Both the position numbers and the translations under genes were made by a program. A stretch of 64,000 nucleotides of DNA from the NCBI GenBank assembly GCA_033782935.1, contig JAWQEG010001235.1, positions 186,001-250,000 of the forward strand, read 5' to 3'. How positions within the stretch are numbered: position 1 is the stretch's first letter; every line of letters begins with the position of its first letter. The DNA is from Petrolisthes cinctipes (Eukaryota > Arthropoda > Malacostraca > Decapoda > Porcellanidae). The notes below the pieces were generated by a model that had not been told where the DNA came from, made no database searches, and saw nothing but the letters and a program-made list of their open reading frames with translations. This document shows positions 31,754-41,457 of the stretch, piece after piece.

Positions 31754-31942
31754 ATTGACGATGTAAATTTTGGCTCGGGGGTACATGCTCGTGAGCCAGC
31801 AGTCCCTTCTTCTATTGCCTTCGAAGAAACAGATCTCACTATCATCCTGGCTCCCATTTGGGGGCCCGAATATCTGCTAGGCTTCGGTCAACCAGACTCG
31901 GGACTGCTCGGCCAGACAGTCTGGGGAACTACAACAACAACA
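31754..31942 (+). mobile_element. Second LINE 3' end, related tail
   Basis: GGACTGCTCGGCCAGACAGT then CTGGGGAACTACAACAACAA repeats the tail of the larger element with changes. It belongs to the older sequence into which that element inserted. Confidence 0.55.
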
Positions 31943-32226
31943 TAATATTATGTTGTTAGAATAGACTCTAGTTGGTTCAGAATGCAACTCTCTCTGGATA
32001 AATGGGTGGTGGGAGGGGATGGACGTGTATTTATGCTGTCAACTGTACACTACCAGTATGTAATCATCATAATCAATATAATGTACAGTCACGAGCATGA
32101 TTTTAGTTCACGGACAAAATTTTCTTATAATGTTAATATTGTATTTTCCACCATGCCGATTATATCTCTATTTGCCATTCATATATTTTGCATAACAGAG
32201 TGAATTAACCTCCACAGACATAATAA
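31943..32226. other. No gene seen
   Basis: Spacer with no recognised structure. Confidence 0.4.
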
Positions 32227-32385
32227 ACGGGAGATTCTCTTGTTTGAAAATTTGGAAGGCTACTGATCCCTCCTAATTATGCAAGAAAACAGACGCCCTC
32301 AATGGTACAAATAGGGGATCTCTGTTTCGTGGCAGAGCTCGGAGGAATCGGAGACTTCCATTTCACCAACAAAAGAATTTCCCCT
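32227..32385. repeat. Fold-back element, FB2 type
   Basis: GGGAGATTCTCTTGTTTGAA...GGAAGGCTACTGATCCCTCC pairs with CAGAGCTCGGAGGAATCGGA...ACCAACAAAAGAATTTCCCC. Confidence 0.75.
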
Positions 32386-32759
32386 TCTGCAGGCTGTTTG
32401 ATTGAAGATGGAAACATATATGAAATTGAACTGAAATTAAAAGTTTATTGTTGCAAAGGAATACAACAAAGGAGAGATAAATTATAATGCTGGAGGTGTG
32501 GGTTAATTCACGTGTGTTTTAAATTATCCCATTTGCACTCCTACATGACTAAAATTAATTATTGTATTAATTATTATTATCTTGTATAGTAGCCTACGTA
32601 TTGGTTAGATTATTGTACTGTATATTGTACCTAGCATAATATAAGCCAAATTTTGAGTAAAGCTGGTTTAGAGCGAATGTCTCAACAAAGTAGATTATGT
32701 GTGTGTGTGTGTGTGTGTGATGACGTTAATATTGGTCCCTACAGCTATAACTCTTTGTC

Positions 32760-32891
32760 ACCCTGTGATGTAGTCAGAAAATTCGTGTTGCCACGAAACA
32801 CCACTTCCTACAGTAAAGGAGCATGTTTCGTGGCATAGTCAGGAGGAGTCAGAAGCCACCACCAGGTCTAATACACGATCACAGGGTCCAT
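32760..32891. repeat. Fold-back element, FB1 type
   Basis: CACCCTGTGATGTAGTCAGA ... TTGCCACGAAACACCACTTC, GGAGCATGTTTCGTGGCATA ... TACACGATCACAGGGTCC. The left inner arm is shortened. Confidence 0.7.
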
Positions 32892-32929
32892 AATAATGTT
32901 ATGTTCATGCATTCTAGGTAGGATTGCCT

Positions 32930-33125
32930 AGCTGCATTGATGTTGGCATTACTTTAAGGGTTTGGGTGCCCCTTCGGCCCCAGCCACTCCCTTTCACTCC
33001 TCCAACTGTCTCTTATTTCCTTCTATTCCCTTCTTGCTGGTTGACCCACCTCTCTATTATCTTTCTCTCCCTACAAGATCTTCCAGACCTATAGGGCGGT
33101 CTTCTTTCATTTTCAAATAAAACCT
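32930..33125 (+). repeat. SINE-like repeat (GGCGCC family)
   Basis: ACTTTAAGGGTTTGGGTGCC, CCTTCGGCCCCAGCCACTCC, TTGCTGGTTGACCCACCTCT. Reverse complement of 26963-27180. Confidence 0.6.
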
Positions 33126-33800
33126 CAGTCAGTTCATATTTATATCTGTCCACCCTGTTTATAAAACCATATAATGTTTTTTTTTAACTTGCTATATCTT
33201 TTGGAAGCTTGTTCTACTCGTCCATGTACAGTATACTGCAGACACGAGCAGTAAAACTTTCGTGTTGTCAATATTTAATAGTTACTCCTTTAAATGTCAA
33301 TTTGCATTATAGAAAATGTTAAATACCTTGACATCTTTTTATTATGGTCACAATAGAACATTCAAACATACTCATATTTTATATTTAATCCCAAGTAGTC
33401 AAGAAGATTTATCACTTTTACAATGATAAATTTCATAATCATAGTTTTGTAAAACTGGTCTATATTGTATATTTAGTCTTAATAGAAGGAAGTTCATACG
33501 TCTGACACTGGCGATGATATCGTCAACTTTAATATTACTGTATATCACGATATATATGTATATACTTAACGATGAACGTAATTGGGAATATGAGTATTTA
33601 AGTTCATACTTCACTGATAAATTAAAGCACAACTAAAGCACAACTATGTTCATTATACATCCACGAAGTTTTGTACAGTACATATGTTATTTACACAATC
33701 TGGCAACTCCCAACGGTATACATGCTGCCAGCTGTTGCCGACAAATGTGATTCTCGGCCCTCTCGGGCCTCGGTGTTAGGTCTTCATCCCTATTCCCTGC
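33126..33800. other. No gene seen
   Basis: AT-rich, no repeat boundaries. Its last part becomes GC-rich just before the candidate promoter. Confidence 0.4.
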
Positions 33801-33813
33801 AGCCTCGCGCCAC

Positions 33814-33983
33814 TATATATGCCAGGCCTGGGCTACCAGCACGACAGCACGAGCACTGCAGTCAGTAAGGCACTGACAGGCAGCGAGACAGGTTGTTAGC
33901 TTGGGCAGGGAGTGATCGCCTGTGTGGTTAGACTTGGGTTCGCGCTCTGATTTACCATATTTCCATCACCAAGATTTAGAGGT
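33814..33983 (+). promoter_or_regulatory. Candidate TATA promoter and non-coding first exon
   Basis: TATATAT (33814-33820) stands in an otherwise GC-rich block (GCAGCCTCGCGCCAC before it, GCCAGGCCTGGG after it). About 30 bp downstream begins a stretch without any ATG that ends at a good donor, TTTAGAG|GTAAAG (exon end 33983). A TCAGT initiator-like site at 33862-33866 is rather far from the TATA. It could be the 5' untranslated exon of SAMHD1, whose first visible coding exon at 41330 has a preceding acceptor. This is inference; it could equally belong to an LTR or be chance. Confidence 0.3.
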
Positions 33984-33999
33984 AAAGTGTTCATTGTAA

Positions 34000-34495
34000 C
34001 CGTATTGTAGTACATAATAATATGTTCAGTGTATTAATAGGAAAGTTACATGTGTGTCCTGAATATCCAGGTATTGGCATCGATCCGAGATAGGATTATA
34101 CAGTTTGTTACTCGGTTACTGGTGCAAATGAAACTGGCTTAGGTTAATGAGGCTTTTATTTTCATAATTATATTGTTGGGTTACACTGGTTCGATTCCAG
34201 AGTTTGGTGACTTCCTCAGGTTTATAAAAATGTCATCGACACAACATGCAGGCACAAGTCACATTATAATGCCCCAGCGGTAATAATAAATTAATAATCA
34301 CACGTCCGGGTTAAGACTATCGAATTTAAATTGGAAGAATATATATCTATAGGCTATGCTGGTCGAACGACTGTACTGCATATATATATTCAGTTTTTGT
34401 CAGCTGAGATTACTAAATCGTAGACATGTGTACAATACGTGTCGCCATCTGCACTGACCTCCATAGCACCGACCTCGATCGCTCGCTGGGCCGTT
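34000..34495. other. No gene seen
   Basis: Sequence after the candidate exon donor; no further exon or repeat recognised. Confidence 0.4.
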
Positions 34496-34539
34496 TAATT
34501 GTTGCCTATCTATCTATTTATTGACAGACCCCTCAATTC

Positions 34540-34735
34540 TCAAAGGGGATGGCCACAAATGAATCTCCTCCACGCACCTCTGTCCCCCGTCAACTGGCGT
34601 CTGGCGTCCCTCCTCCCCTCTAACGCCAGTACGCCACTCTCACTTATATACCTCTCAACTCCACGGTCGAGAGAAACCCTGCTCAACGAGTCAACTCCAT
34701 CCTTCCACCTCTTCCACCTCACTCTCGTACACTTT
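34540..34735 (-). pseudogene. Possible LINE C-terminal fragment
   Basis: The minus-strand frame reads RWKRWKDGVDSLSRVSLDRG then LTGDRGAWRRFICGHPL and a stop. The pattern W..xVxxDL..xGV...DRxxWRxxV..xxP is common at the C-terminus of many arthropod LINE reverse transcriptases. No RT motif is found next to it, so this is a weak call. Confidence 0.35.
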
Positions 34736-34799
34736 CTTATCCAACCTCACCCTCCCCATGCGCGTCACATTAGAGTCTCTACTTCACATGACTGAACGC

Positions 34800-35628
34800 C
34801 TCAAGAAATATAGATCATCATCGATAATATTTGACTTATCACGTTTACAATGAATATTAATTGATTACAAGACTCACCAATGCAACTCGGCATTACTTGT
34901 CACTATACCAAACATAACTGTACTCAGGTGCCAAATCTACGGCTGTTGAACCCTCAGATAAAAAACACACACTAAAAGTTTATTAATGACTTGCAGCCAA
35001 TAACCAACACAAAAAAAGCGACAATAGAAAACACCAAACTTGGACTGCGAAAGTATTCCCGCCACGAGTTCATAATTAATTCAACTTGGAGGGAACCATC
35101 AGAAGTCATTTTTTATGTGACGTCAGAGGTTATGTGAGTACACCTATGTATAATGTGACCTTCGTTTAAGTGAGTAGGCTATAATGTAACGTCATAGGTT
35201 ATGTAAGTATAATGTGACTCGTTTATATTCACACGTTGGAAAGGAAAATTATCTCTAGCTATACTAGCCAACAGTCTGCTTCGCGGGCCTATTTAATACA
35301 AGACGGCGTTATTAGGCATGCGGAATCACATTGAAGGTTCTATCACACTGGCATGTATTAATTTCCTCCATTTCACTTCCATTATCCTCCAATCTAGAGC
35401 TAAATTTGCCTCTCTTAGATGCGTTGCTTTTGTCTTCTACACCACATAAATTAATCTGTTGGAGGACGCAGAAAGCCTTATAGATTGGCCACAGGACGGA
35501 GGGAAAATAGGCCCGTGTAATATTACAAATAGTATAGACACTGCATGGCCACTGTCTGGTACTCGCTTGGTTTGATCTAGAGGAGCGTCTGGCAAGGTAA
35601 ATATAGTTTACCTTGAGCGTCTGGTTTG
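34800..35628. other. No gene seen; one unexplained minus-strand frame
   Basis: A 115-codon minus-strand frame at 35312-35659 has no motif I recognise and overlaps the hAT element's target site. The rest is AT-rich spacer. Confidence 0.4.
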
Positions 35629-35636
35629 GTCTAGAG

Positions 35637-35976
35637 CAGCGGTTCTCAAACTTTTCCAACTAACGGAACCCCTTTGCTTCTGCTGGTACTGTACTTTGCG
35701 GAACTCCCTACGATCCCCTCACCTAATATAGGTGGAAACCGACCCGCGTATAGGTGGGACCCCCCTCGACACACACAAATATGTAATTATATAAAAGTGT
35801 AGTTTAGCTCTTGATTCTTGTGTCACAGAGGTAGAGGTATGTGGTTCATGCAGGGACTCTGTTACATCACTAGCTGCACTTTTCAGTTCAATACGATCAC
35901 TACACTCAATATAATCAGTAAATGTATTATCCTGACTAGTGGCAGTGCAGTGATTTCATTTAATCTATTAATGGTA

Positions 35977-36045
<69 letters not shown>

Positions 36046-36129
36046 ACGAGACTTCCATCATATATATATATATATATATATATACTTGACACGGAACGGG
36101 TTCCGCGGAACACAGTTTGAGACCCACTG
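35637..36129. mobile_element. hAT non-autonomous element
   Basis: Starts CAGCGGTTCTCAAACTTTTC and ends CACAGTTTGAGACCCACTG, the classic CAG..GGTTCTCAAA terminal form of hAT elements, with ACGGAACCCC / GGGTTCCGCGGAAC sub-terminal repeats. A perfect 8-bp duplication GTCTAGAG flanks it (35629-35636, 36130-36137). An (AT)n tract (35977-36039) fills the middle. No transposase. Confidence 0.88.
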
Positions 36130-36137
36130 GTCTAGAG

Positions 36138-36984
36138 GAGTACGTGTCGACTGCGTGCATCGGTATTTTTTGTGTTTAAAAATTCATTGAGTCGGGGAAT
36201 CCAAATACAATTAAATTTAGGGGATTAGTTCATACCCAGACCGATTAAAATGACCTTTATATGAATTATTGTTGATGGTGCTGCAGGTACAGTACACCTG
36301 TTGGTTCTCTCCATTATTACCACATCCATGTTGCAGACCTATCTACTGTGGATATACGCACAGGGATTTAGGAGTTTTAATTGATAATTCCCTGCGTTTT
36401 CATGCCCACAGACTAACCTTAGTCAACAATTAAAGCAGCTGGATTGGCAAGTGATTTACTTAGAGTTACACGGTGTCGCTCTAGCGACTTTATGGTAACC
36501 CTAGGGTGTACAAGACTCGTATGGTAAGTTAATTGACTAGAGCTGACCTCATTAAGTGTTGGAAGATCTTTCATGGGCAGTGTTCTATTAGCCCAACTGA
36601 CATGTTCATTCTCTCTCCAGTAACTTCCACCAGAGGACACATGCAGATATGAATTGGTTAAACATCATACCTCAATTGAGTAGACGTAGATTCTTTCTGA
36701 CTGGATTGTCGAAACAGACACTATAGAAGTATTTAAGAGGGGTCTGCATTTGAGTCTTGGGGAAACATTGTTTTCATTCACAGACTAGGACTTAAATGTT
36801 ATACACAGGTACACAATATATATCAGCAATACACATATCTGCATATGGCACACTACTCAGCCCACACTACCATTGGTGGTGATCTGGGCTACCAATACCC
36901 TGTTACCTTGACAGTACGGTACAGCCTGACTGATATGACAGGGGTAGCCAAGTGAGTAACAGTACTACTTAAGGACATAGATTC
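36138..36984. other. No gene seen
   Basis: No coding signature. A minus-strand frame at 36419-36640 has no recognisable motif. A left half of an FB2 fold-back (TTCTTTTGTTGGTGAATTGG) follows at 36985-37020. Confidence 0.4.
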
Positions 36985-37071
36985 TTTTGTTGGTGAATTG
37001 GAAGGTCTCTGACTCTCTGCAGATCTCGGGCTTCGTCTCTTATGAGCTAAAATTTATGATCAGCGAGTGTA

Positions 37072-37412
37072 CAGTCACAATCAAATAACTACGAACACTT
37101 TCCTTCCATCGTGCAAATAAATCGGTATCATATGTAGATATAATCATACAACACCTTATGTCAGCTCAACCCCCTCAATCATTATGAGGGTTTGCAATAT
37201 CATACACGTGTTTTTCTTTATTACCAAGATATTTACTACAATCAGTATCATATCAAAATATAATCGTACAACAACACCTTACGTCAACTTAACCTCTTCA
37301 ATTATTATCATGAGGTGCTGCAAAATCATACATGTGTTGTTCAGTATTACCAAGATAGCCTAATTACTACTATTATGGAAGGAGAGTGTCTGTGGATATT
37401 TGATTGTGGCTG
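37072..37412. mobile_element. Tc1-type palindromic MITE (AATCAAATA family), copy with internal duplication
   Basis: Ends CAGTCACAATCAAATAACTA / TGGATATTTGATTGTGGCTG, TA borders at 37070-37071 and 37413-37414. The segment ATCAGTATCATATCAAAATA...ACCAAGATA occurs twice, so the copy is longer than the 210-bp norm. Confidence 0.82.
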
Positions 37413-37414
37413 TA

Positions 37415-37578
37415 CACTCGCCATCCAAAATATGTATCCAGGTTTGCTTCGAAGAGCCTGATTGAGTATTAATTAAGCGAGCTCAAGCTAATATGAAACA
37501 GGATAAGCGTTGTAACCATGTCAAATGATTCGAAACTTCAACAAGACCCGGATACACATTTTGGATTGCGAGCTAGTG
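37415..37578. mobile_element. Tc1-type MITE (CACTCGC family), copy 2
   Basis: Ends CACTCGCCATCCAAAATATG / CACATTTTGGATTGCGAGCT then AGTG. It shares its border TA dinucleotides with the two AATCAAATA MITEs on either side (TA at 37413-37414 and 37579-37580). Confidence 0.75.
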
Positions 37579-37580
37579 TA

Positions 37581-37799
37581 CAGCCACAACCAAATAACCA
37601 CCGACACTTTCCTTCCATCGTGCAAATAAATCAGCAGTATCATATCAAAATATAATCATACAACTCCTTACGTCAACTCAACCCCCTCAATTATTATTAT
37701 TATGAGGTGCTGCAAAATTATACACGTGCTGTTCTTTATTACCAAGATATTTACTACGATGGATGGAAATTTGTGTCGGTGGATATTTGATTGTGTCTG
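37581..37799. mobile_element. Tc1-type palindromic MITE (AATCAAATA family), copy 4
   Basis: Ends CAGCCACAACCAAATAACCA / TGGATATTTGATTGTGTCTG with TA at 37579-37580 and 37800-37801. The right arm has GGATGGAAATTTGTGTCGGT instead of the usual GGAAGGAAAGTGTCGGT. Confidence 0.82.
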
Positions 37800-37995
37800 T
37801 ACAGTACTTCCCATTTCACTGAGAGACTGAACTCATCTCATTAGAAGTTCATATTGGACAGTTCCTACCAATCCTGAAATATTTGAGGTGGTGAAGCCGA
37901 AAGAGTCGCGATTCAAAAAGTTAATTGTCAATCCCGAGTTGAACTGATAAACCGTGAGATGGTGAATTTGTGAAAGCATTAATTTCGTCTGTTTC

Positions 37996-38029
<34 letters not shown>

Positions 38030-38154
38030 TTTTTCCGAGGTGATTCTGATGGTACGGTACTTGCAAGGCCTGAAGTGCTCCGCGTGTTACTAAAAAAAAT
38101 TGTTCAGTTCATTTGACATTACAAAAAAATGGCGACATGCATGCAACACGTACT

Positions 38155-38292
38155 GGACCATATTAAAAAAAACATTAGTTGTTCATACGATGGTGTGGTA
38201 CCGGTATGATGGCTTCTTAGAAACACAATAGAGCCGTCGTACCGTTACAACACCATCGTATGCACCACAATTTAATGTTCTTGAATATAATC
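38155..38292. mobile_element. GGTACC-palindrome MITE, copy 1
   Basis: Outer arms GGACCATATT / AATGTTCTTGAATATAATCC, inner arms CATACGATGGTGTGGTACCG then GTATGATGGC and GAGCCGTCGTACCG..ACACCATCGTATG. The element is a hairpin almost end to end. The ends of better copies read GGGCCGTATTCAAGAAC, compatible with PIF/Harbinger-type MITEs. Confidence 0.7.
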
Positions 38293-38310
38293 CATAAAAT
38301 TATAATACAT

Positions 38311-38446
38311 GGTCGTATGCAAGAATATCGATACGTGGTGTTGACGATGGCGTGGTACTGGTACGACGGCTCCATAGACGAACAACAGAGTCATCGTAGC
38401 GGTACCACGCCATCGTATACACTATGGATGTTCTTGAATACGGTCC
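38311..38446. mobile_element. GGTACC-palindrome MITE, copy 2
   Basis: GGTCGTATGCAAGAATATCG ... GACGATGGCGTGGTACTGGT and inverted CGTAGCGGTACCACGCCATC ... GTTCTTGAATACGGTCC. It sits 18 bp from copy 1. Confidence 0.75.
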
Positions 38447-38628
38447 ATAGCCTCGTGTGATGGATGGAGTCCTATTATAATATTATAAACATATTAATTT
38501 TATAGGTATGTTTTCCTTAACCAAACGCCTGCCAACATTTACCATCGCCATAAGAAACATTTATAGGAAGGGTAATACTCAGGTGAGGTTAACACTGGAT
38601 TATTAATTATATTGGGGTTTAATTAAGG

Positions 38629-38800
38629 GGAGATTCTTATGCTTATTTATGTTGGTGAATTTGGAAGGTCTGTGATTCCTCCAAACTATACCACGAAACA
38701 GAACACCATTATTTTTGTTCATTAGGTCCTGTGGGTTCTTGACATACTTTGGAGGAATCGAGGCACTCCAGGTTACGAAAAGTGCTCTATCTCCTAAATT
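38629..38800. repeat. Chimeric fold-back (FB2 left arm, FB3 right arm)
   Basis: The left half GGGGAGATTCTTATGC..GGTGAATTTGGAAGGTCTGTG is FB2. The right half TTAGGTCCTGTGGGTTCTTG, ACATACTTTGGAGGAATCGA, GGCACTCCAGG is the reverse arm of FB3. The shared GATTCCTCCAAA core is the probable switch point. Confidence 0.6.
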
Positions 38801-38829
38801 GCGGTTTAATTAATTATAAGGGGATATTC

Positions 38830-39048
38830 GGTATTTGTCTAGTATATTGCCATTTTGTTGCAGTGTTGCCACATCCGGCTAGGTCCCAGTAGTTTGCCCC
38901 GATCAGGTTTCTGTACTTTACCATGGTTTGGTCCTGGTAGTTTGCCCAAGTTAGGTCGCGGTAGTTTGCCCAAGTTAGGTCTCAGTAGTTTGCCCAGGTT
39001 AGGTCCCGGTAGTCTGGTGTTGTCTAGGTTAGGTTAGGTTAGGTCATA
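38830..39048 (+). mobile_element. GGTA-type MITE lacking its right end
   Basis: Starts GGTATTTGTCTAGTATATTG (diverged terminal repeat) and follows the usual body to GTCTAGGTTAGGTTAGGTTA then GGTCATA, where it stops. The flanking 8-bp repeat GGATATTC is still perfect (38822-38829, 39049-39056). Confidence 0.75.
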
Positions 39049-39051
39049 GGA

Positions 39052-39190
39052 TATTCTTATGTTGGTGAATTGGAAGGTCTGTGATTCCTCCAAACTCTGC
39101 CACAAAACAGATGCCTTATTTGTACCATTGAGGGCCTCTGTATTCTGGCATAGTTAGGAGGAATCGGTAGCCTTCCAAATTACCAACAAG
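39052..39190. repeat. Fold-back element, FB2 type
   Basis: TTCTTATGTTGGTGAATTGG, AAGGTCTGTGATTCCTCCAA / GTTAGGAGGAATCGGTAGCC, TTCCAAATTACCAACAAGAG. Confidence 0.7.
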
Positions 39191-39338
39191 AGCACTTTGA
39201 TTCCTCCAAAGTGTGTTAGGAAACAGGACCAGCTAGATTAACCAAAAAAATAATGATGGCTCGTTGCTTGGAATAGTTTGGAGGAATAATTTGCTCCAGA
39301 TTTACCAACACTGTCCTCTGCTGTCCCCTTAACATAAA
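39191..39338. repeat. Fold-back element, FB3 type
   Basis: CACTTTGATTCCTCCAAAGT, GTTAGGAAACAGGACC / TTGCTTGGAATAGTTTGGAG then TTGCTCCAGATTTACCAACA, ending CTGTCCCCTTA. Head to tail with the previous fold-back. Confidence 0.68.
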
Positions 39339-39361
39339 CATTAATTGGTAAAAGATATATT

Positions 39362-39487
39362 GGTCGTATGCAAGAAGATCCTTGGTGTATACGATGGTGT
39401 GGTACCGGTATGATGGCTTGATTGTTTTACTGTGGAGCCGTCGTACCGGTACCACACCATCGATACTATGCACCATGAATGTCCTTG
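39362..39487. mobile_element. GGTACC-palindrome MITE, copy 3
   Basis: GGTCGTATGCAAGAAGATCC, ACGATGGTGTGGTACCGGTA and the inverse GTCGTACCGGTACCACACCA. The outer right end is decayed. Confidence 0.7.
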
Positions 39488-39570
39488 CTGTCTCACCTCT
39501 CTACCACCCTTTTCTTCTGGCGCTATATGACCTCGCTGTTGCTGTGCCCAATATCAATCAATCAATCATT
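39487..39570 (+). repeat. SINE-like repeat end (GGCGCC family)
   Basis: CTCACCTCTCTACCACCC, TTCTGGCGCTATATGACCTC, GCTGTTGCTGTGCCCAATAT then CAATCAATCAATCATT. The same ending, with a CAAT-type tail, occurs at 4200-4290 and, reversed, at 26963-27010. Confidence 0.5.
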
Positions 39571-39762
39571 AGACCACTGAAATGAGTGAGCTTTCCAGGA
39601 CTTTGTGTTTGGTCGATATTTTGATCTGGAAAATTCTGTACTAGCTAAAAGTGTATACGTGTTTTAACTATTTCCAGGAAAGTCATTTATGCACAAAACT
39701 AATAATAAGAGTTTATCATTCAATAGTAATTCAGACATGGCTTAGTAAATGTTTAAAAATGT

Positions 39763-39880
39763 AGAGTACTTGATTCCTCCGAACTATTCCAGGCAAGTGC
39801 TGGAGGACACCGTTAGTTTTGTTAATCAATCTGGTTTTGTGGTTTCCTGACATACAGTACTTTGGAAGAATGAAGTGGCT
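39763..39880. repeat. Fold-back element, FB3 type, decayed
   Basis: AGTACTTGATTCCTCCGAAC on the left, CTGGTTTTGTGGTTTCCTGA and ACTTTGGAAGAATGAAG on the right. Confidence 0.5.
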
Positions 39881-39888
39881 ATAATGTA

Positions 39889-40087
39889 CGGTTGGCCACA
39901 GAAATTCTTACACAGGCTATATTTTTGTGGAAATACTACAATGAATGGTCTACCAAGTGACTCTGTGATAGTAGCAACACAACAAACCTAATGATAATGT
40001 TGTGTTGCAGATACGTAGTGTTACATTTTCTATATGTTGTAAACCCATGAAAACAACAGTGTGTGTACCAATTTTTGTAACCAATAG
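39889..40087. mobile_element. Tc1-type MITE (GGCCACAAGAATTC family)
   Basis: Starts GGTTGGCCACAGAAATTCTT (TA at 39887-39888 then C), ends GTACCAATTTTTGTAACCAA then TAG before TA at 40088-40089. Shorter relative of 17153-17600. Confidence 0.65.
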
Positions 40088-40208
40088 TACCAAATGTATA
40101 CTCTCCCCTTGAGCCAGATCCATAAATAGCTCCAGTTTAAATTGGTGTAGATGATGACGATGTTTGGTTTTATGAGTGCATGGCTAGGTTGGGTCATGTT
40201 AGGTTATA

Positions 40209-40339
40209 GGGCCCCATGCAAGAACTTTATGGTGCATACAATGACGTGGTACCTGTACGATGGTTCTGTTGTTTCCTATGGAGTCGTCGTACCGGTACCA
40301 CGCCATCGTATGCACCATGAATGTTTTTGAATATGGTCC
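40209..40339. mobile_element. GGTACC-palindrome MITE, copy 4
   Basis: GGGCCCCATGCAAGAACTTT, GCATACAATGACGTGGTACC / CGTCGTACCGGTACCACGCC, TTTTTGAATATGGTCC. ATA precedes and follows, which could be a 3-bp target duplication. Confidence 0.75.
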
Positions 40340-40397
40340 ATAATTTCACCACATTAATATAACTGTGAATTAACTTCACCTCATGCTTACAGGGGAT

Positions 40398-40545
40398 ACA
40401 TTTTTTGGTACATTGAGGCGCCTTGATTCCTCCAAAGTATGCCAGGAAATGGGACCTGATGAACAAAAATATTGGTGTTCTGTTGCCTGGAATAGTTTAG
40501 AAGAATTATTTCCTCGAGATATACCATACAGTACTGTACTGTACT
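40398..40545. repeat. Fold-back element, FB3 type
   Basis: TTTTTTGGTACATTGAGGCG, CCTTGATTCCTCCAAAGTAT, GCCAGGAAATGGGACC / TGTTGCCTGGAATAGTTTAG. Confidence 0.65.
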
Positions 40546-40907
40546 AACACTGTATTATAAACTCCTTTAATCAATCAAACATTTCCTTGTAGTTACCCTG
40601 TAAATTATATATATAGACTGAATTGTATTGTAGCTGCAGTTCAAACTATATATTGGGGTGTTGAGGAGAAAATTATTGATTGATTTATTTTATGGTTTTC
40701 ATTTTATATATATATATATCAGGCCTTCATCTCCACACTGGAGGTTACCCTTTGCTAGGGAAATCTTATAGAGGAAGGGTACCCCGTGCCCCTCACTCTG
40801 TGGCTATTGCGTCGAAACAGGACCCATGTCAGCTTCGGCTATTATCAAAATCCAGTACTGTATATAATTGGACATTTAGCAGCCATTGTAATAGCAGCAC
40901 TTACTAA

Positions 40908-41020
40908 GGGCCGTATGCAAGAAAATTCACGGTGTTGACGATGGCGTGGTACCGGTACCATGACTCCATAGATGAACAACAGGGCCAACATAACGTACCA
41001 CACCACAGATTTTCTTCACG
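40908..41020. mobile_element. GGTACC-palindrome MITE, copy 5, decayed
   Basis: GGGCCGTATGCAAGAAAATT, GACGATGGCGTGGTACCGGT on the left; the right arm is reduced to ACGTACCACACCACAG. Confidence 0.6.
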
Positions 41021-41156
41021 CCTTTCAAGAGACTGGCATTACAAAATCAATTATATATGACCAAACATTGGTCCAGTTTTGTTAACTATTTAAAAAATAT
41101 CACAACAACTTGAAAATAATGTAATGAATTGTTTAAGTGAAAGCTACAGTATTGAT

Positions 41157-41298
41157 AAATCTGGAGCAACTGATTCCTCCATACTATTCTAAGCAACAGG
41201 CCCCCAGTACTTTTTAATAATCCGGTCCTGTTTTCTGGCATACCTTGGAGGAATCAAGGCACTTGACAATATACTAAAAGTACACTCTCCCCTTATAT
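41157..41298. repeat. Fold-back element, FB3 type
   Basis: AAATCTGGAGCAACTGATTC, CTCCATACTATTCTAAGCAA on the left; GTCCTGTTTTCTGGCATACC, TTGGAGGAATCAAGGCACTT and CTCTCCCCTTA on the right. It ends about 30 bp before the first SAMHD1 exon. Confidence 0.65.
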
Positions 41299-41329
41299 TT
41301 AGGAAATAAAGATAGCATTTTTTTGACAG

Positions 41330-41457
41330 GAGATGGAAAGTGCCAAGTGTGTGAGCTGGGAAGATGTGAAGGTGTTTAATGATGCAGTACATGGAGCCAT
41401 GCCCATCCCATCCCTCTGTGTGTCTGTCATTGATACACCACAGTTCCAGAGGCTCAG
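41330..41457 (+). CDS. SAMHD1: SAMHD1 exon 1 (first visible coding exon)
   Basis: Encodes [20 protein letters not shown] then [20 protein letters not shown] and LR. KVFND and [10 protein letters not shown] are the SAMHD1 guanine-site block (human N119, D137, R145). The donor is CTCAG|GTCAGT, leaving phase 2. The ATG at 41333 has G at -3 and G at +4. A polypyrimidine run with TTGACAG|GAG precedes it, so the exon may be spliced to an upstream 5' exon. If so, either the ATG here is the true start of a SAM-less protein or a SAM-encoding exon exists that I did not find. Confidence 0.88.

Noticed and set aside
32302..32487. 61-codon plus-strand frame
   Set aside because: Lies on an FB2 fold-back and its flank; not coding.
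35312..35659. 115-codon minus-strand frame as a host gene
   Set aside because: No homology recognised, crosses the hAT target duplication and terminal repeat, no exon-like signals.
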